A stretch of DNA of 33,601 nt from Phormidium willei BDU 130791. GTDB taxonomy: Bacteria; Cyanobacteriota; Cyanobacteriia; Cyanobacteriales; Geitlerinemataceae. The notes beneath the pieces are model-generated. The model saw only the letters and a program-made list of their open reading frames with translations, had not been told where the DNA came from and did no database searches. This document shows positions 24,582-31,893 of this stretch, piece after piece (positions within the stretch are counted from its first letter, which is position 1; each line of letters begins with the position of its first letter). Position numbers and translations under genes: made by a program. The stretch spans positions 1 through 33,601 of the forward strand of contig LSZA01000045.1 in assembly GCA_001637315.1 (NCBI GenBank). Direction: 5' to 3'.

Positions 24582-25619
24582 ATGAATCAACACAAAAAAC
24601 AACCCCTCAACGCACAAACTCCTCAAATAACATCAACAAATACCAATGCAACTTGTCCATCCTCGTCCACCCAAACCACAGAAACCTGTTCCCTTTCTAT
24701 TATGGTCGCTCGGACGGATTTACCGTTCATGATGCACACCATCCCCCATCTCGTTCGTGGTTGTAACTTCCCCTTCTTCAAACGGGTGTTGGTCATGGAT
24801 ACAGCTCCCTTATCTGGTGATAAAGTCAACCGTCCCGGTGTAGGAACAATGGAGGATTTACGAGCCGCATGTCAGACCCTCATTGATGAAGGAATCATGG
24901 ATGAGGTCATTGAAATGGATTACTCTGACTCCTATCGGCGTGAGATCTATAAAAAACACTTTGGTATTTCAGAGATTCGTTTGACCCACAACTACAAAGG
25001 TTATCCCATTCTCGGCTCCATTTTTGCGATTGAAAATGTCCCCGGAGATTACATTGTTCATTTTGACAGTGATATGTTGCTACACCAACAGTCTGGATTC
25101 AATTGGATTGAGTTGGGGATGGAGTTACTTAAGCGTCGTGATGAGGTGATGTTTGTTCGTCCCTTTACCGGCTTCCCCTTATCCAGTGAAAGCCAGTTTC
25201 ATCAAACGAAGTCGTATGACTATGATCCAGAAGGCTTTTATAAATTCACCTTCTTTAGTAGCCGGGCCTTTCTTCTAAAACGTACAAAATTTGAACAATT
25301 ACTGCCAATGCCGGTTTTATGGCTACGCTTTAAACGCCAGTGGCTGCGTAAGTTACCCCCTCGTGTTTTGACAAGTCTTAACAACTGGACGGGTCGAGGA
25401 AAGTTAGACTCTTGGGAAGTGATTGTTTCCAACCAACTCAAAAACGCTAACTGCGTGCGAGCCACTCTCGCTCATCCCCAAGCCTGGACGCTACATCCCA
25501 CTCAGCGGAGTCCGGAATTTATCGATCGCCTCCCGGATATTATCGATCGCATTGAACGGGGAGACGCGCCAAAGGAACAGTCAGGCTATTACGATCTACA
25601 ACTAGAATACTGGCTCTAG
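24582..25619 (+). CDS. Putative GT-A-type glycosyltransferase
   Basis: The 345-residue protein has a Thr/Gln-rich leader (about 1-35) and then a GT-A-like fold: SIMVARTDLPFMMHTIPHLV, a central acidic motif DYIVHFDSDMLLHQ with D-x-D at 162-164 for the metal-nucleotide sugar, and a conserved-looking KFTFFSSRAFLLKR. I do not recognise a specific family; a GT2-like or related processive type fits. ATG 24582 has AGGA (24573-24576) five bases before and is chosen over in-frame ATG 24528 inside the tandem repeat. No membrane segment is present. It follows the sulfotransferase by 88 bp and is the last gene before the internal promoter at 25666. Role inferred: adds a sugar in building the cluster's glycan. 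Confidence 0.7.
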   Translation: MNQHKKQPLNAQTPQITSTNTNATCPSSSTQTTETCSLSIMVARTDLPFMMHTIPHLVRGCNFPFFKRVLVMDTAPLSGDKVNRPGVGTMEDLRAACQTLIDEGIMDEVIEMDYSDSYRREIYKKHFGISEIRLTHNYKGYPILGSIFAIENVPGDYIVHFDSDMLLHQQSGFNWIELGMELLKRRDEVMFVRPFTGFPLSSESQFHQTKSYDYDPEGFYKFTFFSSRAFLLKRTKFEQLLPMPVLWLRFKRQWLRKLPPRVLTSLNNWTGRGKLDSWEVIVSNQLKNANCVRATLAHPQAWTLHPTQRSPEFIDRLPDIIDRIERGDAPKEQSGYYDLQLEYWL

Positions 25620-25643
25620 GAAAACAGCCTCAGATTGTTTTCC
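25619..25643 (+). terminator. Short hairpin after the glycosyltransferase stop
   Basis: GGAAAAC (25619-25625) pairs with GTTTTCC (25637-25643) around an 11-nt loop, beginning at the stop codon. The stem is A/T-rich and no T run follows, so it is at most a weak terminator. Confidence 0.35.
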
Positions 25644-25665
25644 GGTTCTAGTCAGCTTCATTCTC

Positions 25666-25694
25666 TTGTCATTTCTTGATGATCGGGCTATAAT
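25666..25694 (+). promoter_or_regulatory. Internal promoter before the GT4 gene
   Basis: TTGTCA (25666-25671) and a consensus TATAAT (25689-25694) are spaced by exactly 17 bp. The inferred start near 25701 leaves a leader of about 140 nt before ATG 25840. The last two genes of the glycan cluster can therefore be expressed apart from the first four. Confidence 0.7.
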
Positions 25695-25755
25695 TTTCTG
25701 GACGAGCAGGGTTGACGCGATCGAATGTGCTGCGATTGTTGTGCGACAGTTTTGC

Positions 25756-25804
25756 GACAGCAAGGGGACAACAGCGGCTAAAGCTAAAAACTCCCTTTGC
25801 TGTC
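25756..25804 (+). promoter_or_regulatory. Long leader hairpin upstream of the GT4 gene (possible attenuator)
   Basis: GACAGCAAGGGGA (25756-25768) pairs with TCCCTTTGCTGTC (25792-25804) over 13 bp with one G-U pair, around a 23-nt loop, and is followed by the T-rich TTGTTCTATT. It lies between the internal promoter and ATG 25840. The left arm is preceded by a second GCGACAG copy 11 bp upstream (25743-25749 and 25754-25760), which could compete for pairing with CTGTC. Confidence 0.5.
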
Positions 25805-25839
25805 TTGTTCTATTCTCCTTGCATGATCCAAATTGAACC

Positions 25840-27000
25840 ATGAATCCCAAACCAAATTTGAAAACAATTGCAGTTTGGCAACCCTATTTTATGGGAGGAG
25901 GAGCAGAAGCCGTCAGCCTCTGGATTTTAGAAGCCTTAGCGCCTCACTATGATGTTACCCTTTTTACCTTAAATTCAATTGATTTAGAGCGCTTAGACAC
26001 GCTTTATAATACACATTTAACACAACAAAATATAACGGTTAAAGCGATATTACCCCAAGGGTTAGACACGGAATTCGTCAAACCCTTAATTGCTAACATT
26101 TCCAAAGTACGCTCAGGGTTGATTCACTGGTCGGTGCGAGTCTTTAAAGAACTCAACCAAGACTATGATTTAGTGTTGTCAACCTACAATGGTCTAGATA
26201 TGGGACGGCCGGGGATTCAATATCTCCATTGGGTTCATGTCGTTGACCCCAATCCCAAAACCATGAAACGATGGGGGAAAATCTTGATGAAAATCTCGGA
26301 TTTTTCCAGGGAGCGTCTCCAAAAAAACATCACTTTAGCCAATTCTCAACATACCGCTAAGACCATTAAACAAGCCTATGGTATCGACTCTCGTATTGTC
26401 TATCCGCCAGTGGTGAGCGAGATTGAGGCGATTCCCTGGGAGGAGAAAGAGGACTCATTTCTCTGTAGTGGTCGGATTGTTCGCCCTAAACAACCCCATC
26501 AAGTCATCGAAATTTTACAACAAGTACGCGATCGCGGCTTCGATGTTAAACTACAGATCACCGGCGGTGGTGGAGGGGCTTACCAACAGTCCTATGAACG
26601 ACGCATCAAAAAGATTGCAGCCCAGAACTCAGACTGGATTCAAGTCTATCAAGATTTACCCTACAAAGACTACCTGAAAATCCTCGCTCGTTGCCGCTAC
26701 GGCCTGCATCAAAAGCCGGAACCCTTCGGTATTTCCGTCGCCGAAATGGTGAAAGCTGGTATGATTCCTTTTGTCCGCAACAAAGGTGGACAAGTCGAAA
26801 TTGTAGGAACACAACATCAGGAACTCCTCTATCATCGACAACCTGATGCCGTTGAAAAGATTGTTGCTGTTTTAGAAAATAAAGACAAACAACAGAGTCT
26901 CCTAAATTCTCTCAAAAAACAACAAGATCTCTTTTCTGTCGAACAGTTTATGAAAGAGATTCAGGCGGTCGTTGCCGAGTACTTTCATGAATCTGAGTAA
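25840..27000 (+). CDS. Family 4 glycosyltransferase (GT-B fold)
   Basis: The 386-residue retaining glycosyltransferase shows the N-terminal WQPYFMGGGAEAVSLWILEAL, the Rossmann link region SFLCSGRIVRPKQPHQVIEIL, then LQITGGGGG, and the GT4 E-x7-E signature EPFGISVAE (Glu294, Glu302) that binds the sugar nucleotide. Relatives add mannose or other sugars to lipid-linked glycans at the cytosolic face of the membrane. The start ATG 25840 has no clear ribosome site. A strong promoter and a leader hairpin precede it, and the pyruvyltransferase follows 50 bp downstream, so the two form a sub-operon. Donor and acceptor cannot be told from sequence; the group includes ALG11-like mannosyltransferases. 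Confidence 0.9.
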   Translation: MNPKPNLKTIAVWQPYFMGGGAEAVSLWILEALAPHYDVTLFTLNSIDLERLDTLYNTHLTQQNITVKAILPQGLDTEFVKPLIANISKVRSGLIHWSVRVFKELNQDYDLVLSTYNGLDMGRPGIQYLHWVHVVDPNPKTMKRWGKILMKISDFSRERLQKNITLANSQHTAKTIKQAYGIDSRIVYPPVVSEIEAIPWEEKEDSFLCSGRIVRPKQPHQVIEILQQVRDRGFDVKLQITGGGGGAYQQSYERRIKKIAAQNSDWIQVYQDLPYKDYLKILARCRYGLHQKPEPFGISVAEMVKAGMIPFVRNKGGQVEIVGTQHQELLYHRQPDAVEKIVAVLENKDKQQSLLNSLKKQQDLFSVEQFMKEIQAVVAEYFHESE

Positions 27001-27050
27001 CGTCTGGTTCAAGGAGATACGTGACCTGAGATTGGTAGGTAAAGAGCAGC

Positions 27051-27917
27051 GTGGTTGATATTATTAACTATCATGTGAGACATTCGGTCAATATCGGCGA
27101 TTTAGTCTCATCTCCATTGAGTTATTTTGACATTCCTGGCTATCACCTTGAACTCAAAGATATTGATGAATTGCTAGACCAGCCGGCTGGCCCCCACCAT
27201 GTGATTATTGGTGGCGGTGGTTTGTTGTTTCCACGCTTCCTGGAGAATCTGCAACAACTTCAGCAACAGCCGAAACAGGGACGAGTGATTCTTTGGGGAG
27301 TGGGGCAACAATCCTATGAGAATCCCTCCGAGTCTTGGCGGAATTTTAATTATGCCCCCTATCTTGAGGGCGTTGATTTAGCCGGAGTTCGTGATTATGA
27401 TGTTGGCTTACCTTGGCTTCCCTGTGCCAGTTGTATGCACCCGGAATTTGACCGTCCTCGTTCTCCTAAACATGAGATGGTGGTCTTTTCTCACAAGAAA
27501 TTTCGTCTGAGGTTTAAGGGGTTGCCAACCTTTAGTAATGAACAGGTCGATTTTCGCGCTGTTTTAGACTTTTTAGGCTCAGGTGAAACCATTATAACCA
27601 GTTCTTTTCATGGGGCTTACTGGGGAACCTTGTTAGGACGAAAGGTGTTGGCGTTTCCCTTTAGCAGTAAGTTTTATAGCTTAAAACATCGTCCAGGACT
27701 TTATCCTGTAGAACGCTGGCGACCCAAAAAGTATAAGATATCTTTGTTTGGGAAGACCCTCTACCAAAAATTTTCCCAGGATTGGTTTCAATGTCAGACT
27801 GACAATTGGCAAGATTATCTTGACACCTGTCAGACGTATCCTGACAGTTTAGAGGAATGTCGAGAGCAGAATCGGCAGTTTTATCGGCAAGTTGTGGAGT
27901 TGCTGAAGGAGTCTTAA
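27051..27917 (+). CDS. Polysaccharide pyruvyl transferase family protein
   Basis: The 288-residue protein belongs to the polysaccharide pyruvyl transferase family (PF04230, CsaB-like), which attach pyruvate from PEP as a ketal to sugars of exopolysaccharides and wall glycans. Typical stretches: NIGDLVSSPLSYF near the start, HVIIGGGGLLFPRF, VILWGVGQQSYE, the VRDYDVG region, and ITSSFHGAYWGTLLGRKVLAF with the conserved Ser/His-Gly. It is a little shorter than many members (300-370). GTG 27051 is used with a poor AGAG ribosome site. It ends the cluster; a hairpin follows at 27939-27958. Some family members transfer other groups, so pyruvate is probable, not proven. Confidence 0.85.
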   Translation: MVDIINYHVRHSVNIGDLVSSPLSYFDIPGYHLELKDIDELLDQPAGPHHVIIGGGGLLFPRFLENLQQLQQQPKQGRVILWGVGQQSYENPSESWRNFNYAPYLEGVDLAGVRDYDVGLPWLPCASCMHPEFDRPRSPKHEMVVFSHKKFRLRFKGLPTFSNEQVDFRAVLDFLGSGETIITSSFHGAYWGTLLGRKVLAFPFSSKFYSLKHRPGLYPVERWRPKKYKISLFGKTLYQKFSQDWFQCQTDNWQDYLDTCQTYPDSLEECREQNRQFYRQVVELLKES

Positions 27918-27938
27918 TCGAGTTCCTAATTCACTTAA

Positions 27939-27958
27939 GGGCGAAGCACTGTTCGCCC
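27939..27958. terminator. Hairpin between convergent pyruvyltransferase and ycf37-like genes
   Basis: GGGCGAA (27939-27945) pairs with TTCGCCC (27952-27958) around a GCACTG loop. It sits between two convergent stops and could serve both. Similar GGGCGAAGCAC-type hairpins are common intergenic elements in cyanobacteria, so it may instead be an interspersed repeat. Confidence 0.45.
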
Positions 27959-27974
27959 CTACCAGTATTATTGA

Positions 27975-28517
27975 TTATCCATTACTTTGAGAGGTTGCGG
28001 GAAGGCGTTTTGCCAGGGATTCACGACGTTTTTGGGCAACGGAGTTGTTGGGTTCCCGTTTTAAGACCTCTTGATAGGCGTCCAAGGCAGCGGCGTCGAG
28101 TCCTTTCTTTTCATAAGAAAATCCAAGGTTACTCCAAGCCGTAACATACTCAGGTTCGATTTTTAGAGCTTCTTTATATTGACGAATCGCCAGGTCATAT
28201 TGCTCCTGAGCTGCATAGGCAAAGCCAAGGGCATTATACACTAGGGCTTTGTTTTCTTCTTCTTTTAAGTCTTTGGCTTTGAGAGCCTTTTGCAAGTTAA
28301 GGACGGCTTGGGAGTAGAGTCTTTTGTCGAGTAGAACGCCGCCGAGTTCATAGAAATCTTTGGCGGTGGCATCTTTGCTGCGAACGCGGCTTTGCAGGGT
28401 GGCGAGGGTTTTCTCGATGCGCCGAGTTCGTAAGGTTTGACGAATAACAAACCAAGCGGCAACGGCTAATAGCCCGACTAATGTTGCTAGATAAAACAGA
28501 GCGAGATTACTATCCAT
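27975..28517 (-). CDS. ycf37: Ycf37-like TPR protein (photosystem I assembly)
   Basis: The 180-residue protein has one N-terminal membrane span (about 6-25, FYLATLVGLLAVAAWFVIRQ) and then three to four TPR units (about 50-165), such as AKDFYELGGVLLDKRLYSQAV, ALVYNALGFAYAAQEQYDLAI and VTAWSNLGFSYEKKGLDAAA. Ycf37 in Synechocystis and algae is a thylakoid TPR protein of similar size and layout that helps assemble or stabilise photosystem I (Pyg7 in plants). The match in size, anchor and the YELGxxLLDKxL segment supports the name, but many TPR proteins look alike. ATG 28517 is preceded by a TATAAT -10 at 28574-28569. It converges with the glycan cluster and follows a periplasmic binding-protein gene on the same strand. 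Confidence 0.72.
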   Translation of the reverse strand: MDSNLALFYLATLVGLLAVAAWFVIRQTLRTRRIEKTLATLQSRVRSKDATAKDFYELGGVLLDKRLYSQAVLNLQKALKAKDLKEEENKALVYNALGFAYAAQEQYDLAIRQYKEALKIEPEYVTAWSNLGFSYEKKGLDAAALDAYQEVLKREPNNSVAQKRRESLAKRLPATSQSNG

Positions 28518-28568
28518 AAAGCAGAAAAAAGAGACTTAAAAACACGTATGGATCAGAACTTTAGGGGT

Positions 28569-28574
28569 ATTATA
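28569..28574 (-). promoter_or_regulatory. -10 element (TATAAT) before the ycf37-like gene
   Basis: A consensus TATAAT reads on the minus strand at 28574-28569, about 50 bp before ATG 28517. No consensus -35 lies 16-18 bp upstream, so the element may depend on an activator or be weak. Confidence 0.4.
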
Positions 28575-28589
28575 AAGCGTGACGGGGTT

Positions 28590-29441
28590 TTATAAGCCCC
28601 ATTCTCTGGCACGGTCCACTAACCAACCCTCTCGCTGCCAACGGACGATCGCACCATTGACGGCCTGCCGTAATGGTTCATACTCTAGCCCTTTAGGCAT
28701 CATCACCGCTAGAGGAACCGAGGAGAGACGATCGCCGAGAAGATCATAGTCTCGATGGATTTGTTGCCAACCGCTGAGAACCGTTGCGTCACCGGCAAAA
28801 GCGGCCACGGTTCCGGCTTCGAGTTCTTGATAGGCTTGTTGATAACTCTCCACGCCGACTAATTCCACGTTGGGGATTTGATGGCGGAGGATGGCGATCG
28901 CCGCAGATTGATACAGCACTGCGACTCGACGCTGGGGTAAGTCGGCTAGACGGCGAATCTCAGGCTGGCGGGTGATAATAGCGGTTCCGTCGAAATAATA
29001 GGGGGGGCTAAAATTGACGAGGCGCGATCGCCCTGGGGTATGACTCATTTGGGCAATCACCAGATCCACCTCGTCGGCCAGAAGCCAGGGGAGGCGATCG
29101 CGGTTGGCCACGGGCCGCAGTTGAATCGCCTCAGCATCCCCGAGGAGGGTTTCGGCGAGGCGACGGGCGATCTCGATTTCAAAGCCCTGTAAACGTCCGG
29201 CTTCATCTTGAAACCCCAAGGGGCGCAGATTGTCCTTAACGCCCACAATCAAATAACCCCGCTGCTGAATTTCAGACAGAGGGGCGGCTTGGGCGACTCC
29301 CCCAGATAAGACCCCAAAGAACCGTCCCACCAAGGGACGCGCCTCGAAAATGCTGAGTCCCACCAGGAGACTCAAACTTAAACTGAGACGCGTCAGCCAT
29401 CGATAAGAACCATTGGGGAACGTCGGAGGACGTTGCATCAT
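28590..29441 (-). CDS. Periplasmic substrate-binding protein, family 3 (amino-acid type)
   Basis: The 283-residue protein has a signal region of about 50 residues ending near GGVAQA-APLS, then a PBPb/SBP_bac_3 domain: IQQRGYLIVGVKDNLRPLGFQDEA, LQGFEIEIARRLAETLLG, VDLVIAQMSHTPGRSRLVNFSPPYYFDGTA, ADLPQRRVAVLYQSAA, and DATVLSGWQ. Proteins of this type bind polar amino acids or related solutes for ABC importers or act as sensor domains. No permease or ATPase is adjacent, so it is an orphan subunit here. The phrase SxTPxRxxxVxFSxPY places it firmly in family 3. ATG 29441 (or the next Met) is the start, 24 bp from rplT on the same strand, so it may share the ribosomal operon's transcript. Confidence 0.88.
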   Translation of the reverse strand: MMQRPPTFPNGSYRWLTRLSLSLSLLVGLSIFEARPLVGRFFGVLSGGVAQAAPLSEIQQRGYLIVGVKDNLRPLGFQDEAGRLQGFEIEIARRLAETLLGDAEAIQLRPVANRDRLPWLLADEVDLVIAQMSHTPGRSRLVNFSPPYYFDGTAIITRQPEIRRLADLPQRRVAVLYQSAAIAILRHQIPNVELVGVESYQQAYQELEAGTVAAFAGDATVLSGWQQIHRDYDLLGDRLSSVPLAVMMPKGLEYEPLRQAVNGAIVRWQREGWLVDRAREWGL

Positions 29442-29464
29442 GGAAGATGTCTCGGGGAAGGTCT

Positions 29465-29815
29465 CTAGGCGCTTTTAGCCGCCGCTACGACTTTGGCGAA
29501 GCCATCAGCATCGAGAACCGCCAATTGAGCCAACATTTTGCGGTTGAGTTGGATCTCAGCTTTTTTCAGGTCTCCGGTGAGACGAGAGTAGGTGGTCCCG
29601 TTGATGCGGGCGGCGGCGTTGATGCGGGTAATCCAGAGGCGACGGAAATCGCGTTTGCGACGGCGGCGATCGCGATAGGCGTTGCGTAGGGCCTTCATCA
29701 CCTGCTGGTTCGCCGTGCGGAAGTTGCGGGAGTGAGATCCCCGGAAGCCTTTGGCCAGCTTTAAGATTTTTTTACGCCGTTTGCGGGCGACGTTACCCCG
29801 TTTAACTCGAGCCAT
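29465..29815 (-). CDS. rplT: 50S ribosomal protein L20
   Basis: L20 is an early-assembly protein of the large subunit that binds 23S rRNA. The 116-residue sequence is typical throughout: [61 protein letters not shown] and [19 protein letters not shown]. Length matches the family. It follows rpmI by 46 bp on the same strand, the usual L35-L20 order; infC is not next to it here. In E. coli and Bacillus L20 represses its own operon through a long leader. The leader of this operon appears very short, so that form of control is unlikely here. Confidence 0.98.
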   Translation of the reverse strand: MARVKRGNVARKRRKKILKLAKGFRGSHSRNFRTANQQVMKALRNAYRDRRRRKRDFRRLWITRINAAARINGTTYSRLTGDLKKAEIQLNRKMLAQLAVLDADGFAKVVAAAKSA

Positions 29816-29843
29816 GGGTTAGATTCTCCGATGGGTGGACCAA

Positions 29844-29869
29844 TGGGTTTACAAATTGGGTTTACAAAT
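29844..29869. repeat. 13-bp tandem duplication at the rpmI stop
   Basis: TGGGTTTACAAAT occurs twice without a gap (29844-29856, 29857-29869). The right copy contains the end and stop codon of rpmI, so the 3' end of the gene has been duplicated into the spacer before rplT. Confidence 0.7.
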
Positions 29870-30062
29870 AAGGGAGCATTTCGCGTACGTTTTCAGCGTC
29901 ACGCTCGTTGACGACCGCTTTATTGCTGAGGTTACGTTTGCGTTTACTGCTTTTGTGTTGCAGGAGGTGGTTTTTGAACGCTTTACGGCGCATAATTTTC
30001 TTACCACTGCCAGAGAGTTTAAAGCGCTTGGCGGCGGCTTTGCGGGTTTTGAGTTTCGGCAT
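29862..30062 (-). CDS. rpmI: 50S ribosomal protein L35
   Basis: The 66-residue sequence [20 protein letters not shown] then [18 protein letters not shown] is a textbook L35, a small basic protein of the large subunit close to the peptidyl-transferase region. The frame stays open upstream to 30137, but ATG 30062 gives the conserved N-terminus and exact family length. There is no Shine-Dalgarno site before it; the inferred mRNA starts only about 22 nt upstream, as in some nearly leaderless cyanobacterial genes. It is first in the rpmI-rplT operon and divergent from the class II aldolase gene 129 bp away. Confidence 0.98.
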   Translation of the reverse strand: MPKLKTRKAAAKRFKLSGSGKKIMRRKAFKNHLLQHKSSKRKRNLSNKAVVNERDAENVREMLPYL

Positions 30063-30090
30063 AATTGCAGAAATTTTGACACAGCATCTC

Positions 30091-30120
30091 ATCATATCGC
30101 GATCGCCGCTCTCTAGGCAA
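30091..30120 (-). promoter_or_regulatory. Promoter of the rpmI-rplT operon
   Basis: On the minus strand TTGCCT (30120-30115) and TATGAT (30096-30091) are 18 bp apart, with a HIP1-like GCGATCGC in the spacer. The predicted start near 30084 leaves a leader of about 22 nt. Confidence 0.6.
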
Positions 30121-30191
30121 TAGGCCGGTCGGCTCATGGTGGGGGTAATGGTGAATCATGGGTAAGGATGGAAAATCAGGAGGTTGAGTCG

Positions 30192-30821
30192 ATGATTGAT
30201 GAAGGTGTCATTAAATATGAGTCGGTCTGGGAACGGGGGGAACCCTTGTCTGAGGCGGTTTTGGGGGAGTTGATGGGGTGGCGCGATCGCCTCTATGGGT
30301 TAGGACTGATTGGGGCCTATGAGAACGGGATTGGCTTCGGGAATGTCAGCCAACGCCTCGGGGATGGAGATGAGTTTGTGATTTCGGGAACCCAAACGGG
30401 CCATCTCCCCCACTTGTCGGCGAACCAGTACACGCGGGTCTGTGAGTTTGACCTGGGGGCCAATCGTCTGCGCTGTTGTGGCCCCGTGAAAGCTTCGTCG
30501 GAGACTCTGACCCATGGGGCGATTTATCAACGTTGTCCTGAGGTTCGGGCCATTTTCCATGTTCACCATGGGCCATTTTGGCGGGGGGTTCTGCATCGGG
30601 TTCCCACGACGGGGGCTGAGGTTCCCTATGGCACGCCGCAAATGGCGCAGGAGATGTTTCGCTTATTTGAGGAGGAACACTTGGCACAGGCGCGTATTTT
30701 GGCGATGGGGGGCCATGAGGATGGGGTAATCAGTTTTGGGGAGAGTTTGGAGGAGGCGGGAGCGGTGTTGTTGCGGTGGTTTGAGGCCCTTCCCGATATC
30801 TTAAAAGCCCCCCCGCCATAA
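30192..30821 (+). CDS. Class II aldolase/adducin family protein
   Basis: The 209-residue protein carries the zinc-aldolase fold. Visible are the GNVSQR motif (residues 50-55), ISGTQTGHLPHLS, the acidic SSET (Glu105 region), and the metal-binding IFHVHHGPFW with His123 and His125. The third zinc histidine of the family is probably the one in MGGHEDG. Relatives are fuculose- and ribulose-phosphate aldolases or epimerases and methylthioribulose-phosphate dehydratase. Sequence alone does not choose between them. The start ATG 30192 is set by a perfect AGGAGG (30178-30183) eight bases upstream, so the earlier in-frame ATG 30168 is unlikely. It is divergent from rpmI and converges on pheA, 39 bp between stops. 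Confidence 0.85.
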   Translation: MIDEGVIKYESVWERGEPLSEAVLGELMGWRDRLYGLGLIGAYENGIGFGNVSQRLGDGDEFVISGTQTGHLPHLSANQYTRVCEFDLGANRLRCCGPVKASSETLTHGAIYQRCPEVRAIFHVHHGPFWRGVLHRVPTTGAEVPYGTPQMAQEMFRLFEEEHLAQARILAMGGHEDGVISFGESLEEAGAVLLRWFEALPDILKAPPP

Positions 30822-30860
30822 CGCTGCGTGGGCGCCCTCTTCTCGTCGAGGAAGACAACG

Positions 30861-31733
30861 CTATTCTCTTGAACCCGGTCCGACGCTTAGCACCGTATAA
30901 GTACCGAAAACCTTAAGAATTTCAGTAAATTCACGCAGGTGGGCGATCGCCTCGGAGAGAATCACCTCATCCTCAGGAGCCTCCACATCCACAAAAAAGA
31001 GATATTCTCCGAGCAGTCGTTTCGTGGGGCGAGATTCAATGCGAGTCATGTTAATCCCGTAATTTGCCAGCACCTGTAGGGGGTTAAGCAAGGCTCCAGG
31101 GGAGTTCTGGGGCAAACTAAAGGCCAAAGACAAATAGGGGCGTCCTGGGGCTTGGGGGAGGGGGATATCACGCTCCCAAGCCCGAACCACCCAAAAGCGA
31201 GTACAGTTATCCTGATGATCATTGATCGCATGAGCCAGAATCGGTAGATCATACAGTTGCGCGGCCCGTTCCGAGGCGATCGCCCCCACCGTCGCATCCT
31301 GCAAATACTGCAATGCTTCCGCCGTGGAGTTCGTCGAATGTAAACTCACGTGGGGCAGTTGCCGTTCGAGCCAATGTTGGCATTGGGCTAACGCTTGAGG
31401 ATGGGAATAGACCGTTTTGATCTCATCTAACCCCCCACCCCTCGAAATCAAAGCATGGTGAATCGGCAACACCAACGCCTGTTGCACCTGAAGATGCTCC
31501 TTTTCCCAAAACCGGTCTAAACTGACCGTAACACTGCCCTGAATCGAATTTTCAATGGGAATCACCGCCAAATCACAGCTTCGTGTCAAAAGCGCCTCTA
31601 AGGTTTGGGAGATGCTAGGATGAGGAACCAATTTACCCTGGCCCCCACCACTGCGCTCTAGCCAGTTGCAGTAGGCGATCGCAGCGGCTTCAGTATAAGT
31701 TCCGGTCGGACCGAGGTAAGCAAGGGTTAACAT
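30861..31733 (-). CDS. pheA: Prephenate dehydratase with ACT domain
   Basis: This monofunctional enzyme turns prephenate into phenylpyruvate for phenylalanine synthesis. The 290-residue sequence shows the catalytic domain (about 1-185): LAYLGPTGTYTEAAAIAYC, VIPIENSIQGSVTVSLD, HSTNSTAEAL and DNCTRFWVV, whose threonine-containing TRF motif is essential in the family. The ACT domain (about 205-285) contains GALLNPLQVLANYGINMTRI followed by ESRP, the phenylalanine-binding signature, so feedback inhibition is expected. ATG 31733 (MLTLAYLGP) is preferred over TTG 31739. A heptamer repeat array starts 7 bases upstream of this ATG. It converges with the aldolase and is divergent from the epimerase. 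Confidence 0.96.
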   Translation of the reverse strand: MLTLAYLGPTGTYTEAAAIAYCNWLERSGGGQGKLVPHPSISQTLEALLTRSCDLAVIPIENSIQGSVTVSLDRFWEKEHLQVQQALVLPIHHALISRGGGLDEIKTVYSHPQALAQCQHWLERQLPHVSLHSTNSTAEALQYLQDATVGAIASERAAQLYDLPILAHAINDHQDNCTRFWVVRAWERDIPLPQAPGRPYLSLAFSLPQNSPGALLNPLQVLANYGINMTRIESRPTKRLLGEYLFFVDVEAPEDEVILSEAIAHLREFTEILKVFGTYTVLSVGPGSRE

Positions 31734-31739
31734 TAACAA

Positions 31740-31766
31740 TTGACAATAAACGTTGACAGTTGACGT
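31740..31766. repeat. Heptamer array (TTGACA family) just upstream of pheA
   Basis: Imperfect 7-bp units (ATTGACA, ATAAACG, TTGACAG, TTGACGT) lie directly before the pheA start. They resemble the GTTGAC-type array at 16135-16155. The last unit forms the left end of the 29-bp repeat described next. Confidence 0.45.
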
Positions 31767-31788
31767 ATCAGTGTTAATACGGTTAAGA
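31760..31788 (+). repeat. 29-bp direct repeat, copy 1 (promoter/operator-like)
   Basis: The element reads TTGACGT, four variable bases, GTGTTAATACGGTTAAGA. It matches copy 2 (31883-31911) at 26 of 29 positions and includes the identical 15-mer TTAATACGGTTAAGA. It lies between the divergent pheA and epimerase genes, three bases before the micro-ORF at 31792. Confidence 0.75.
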
Positions 31789-31791
31789 GAG

Positions 31792-31893
31792 ATGAAGATG
31801 TTGAAACGACTAAAAACAGCTAAAACTGTTGCCGTGAAAGCATCACAAGGATTTTATGCTTCCAGCGGTCCCAACATTGCTCTTGACGTCTAA
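31792..31893 (+). CDS. Possible 33-residue basic micro-protein
   Basis: A 34-codon frame runs from ATG 31792 to TAA 31893, with AAGAGAG just upstream as a possible ribosome site. The peptide begins MKMLKRLKTAKTVAVKASQG and ends GPNIALDV: a basic amphipathic first half and a neutral tail. It is not a known family to me. It lies exactly between the two copies of the 29-bp repeat, its stop codon falling in copy 2. It may be a regulatory peptide, a leader ORF for the epimerase gene, or chance; nothing but position and ribosome site supports it. Confidence 0.25.
   Translation: MKMLKRLKTAKTVAVKASQGFYASSGPNIALDV

Noticed and set aside
29862..30137. Longer L35 starting at 30137
   Set aside because: The added 25 residues cross the predicted promoter and are absent from the L35 family; ATG 30062 gives the standard 66 residues.
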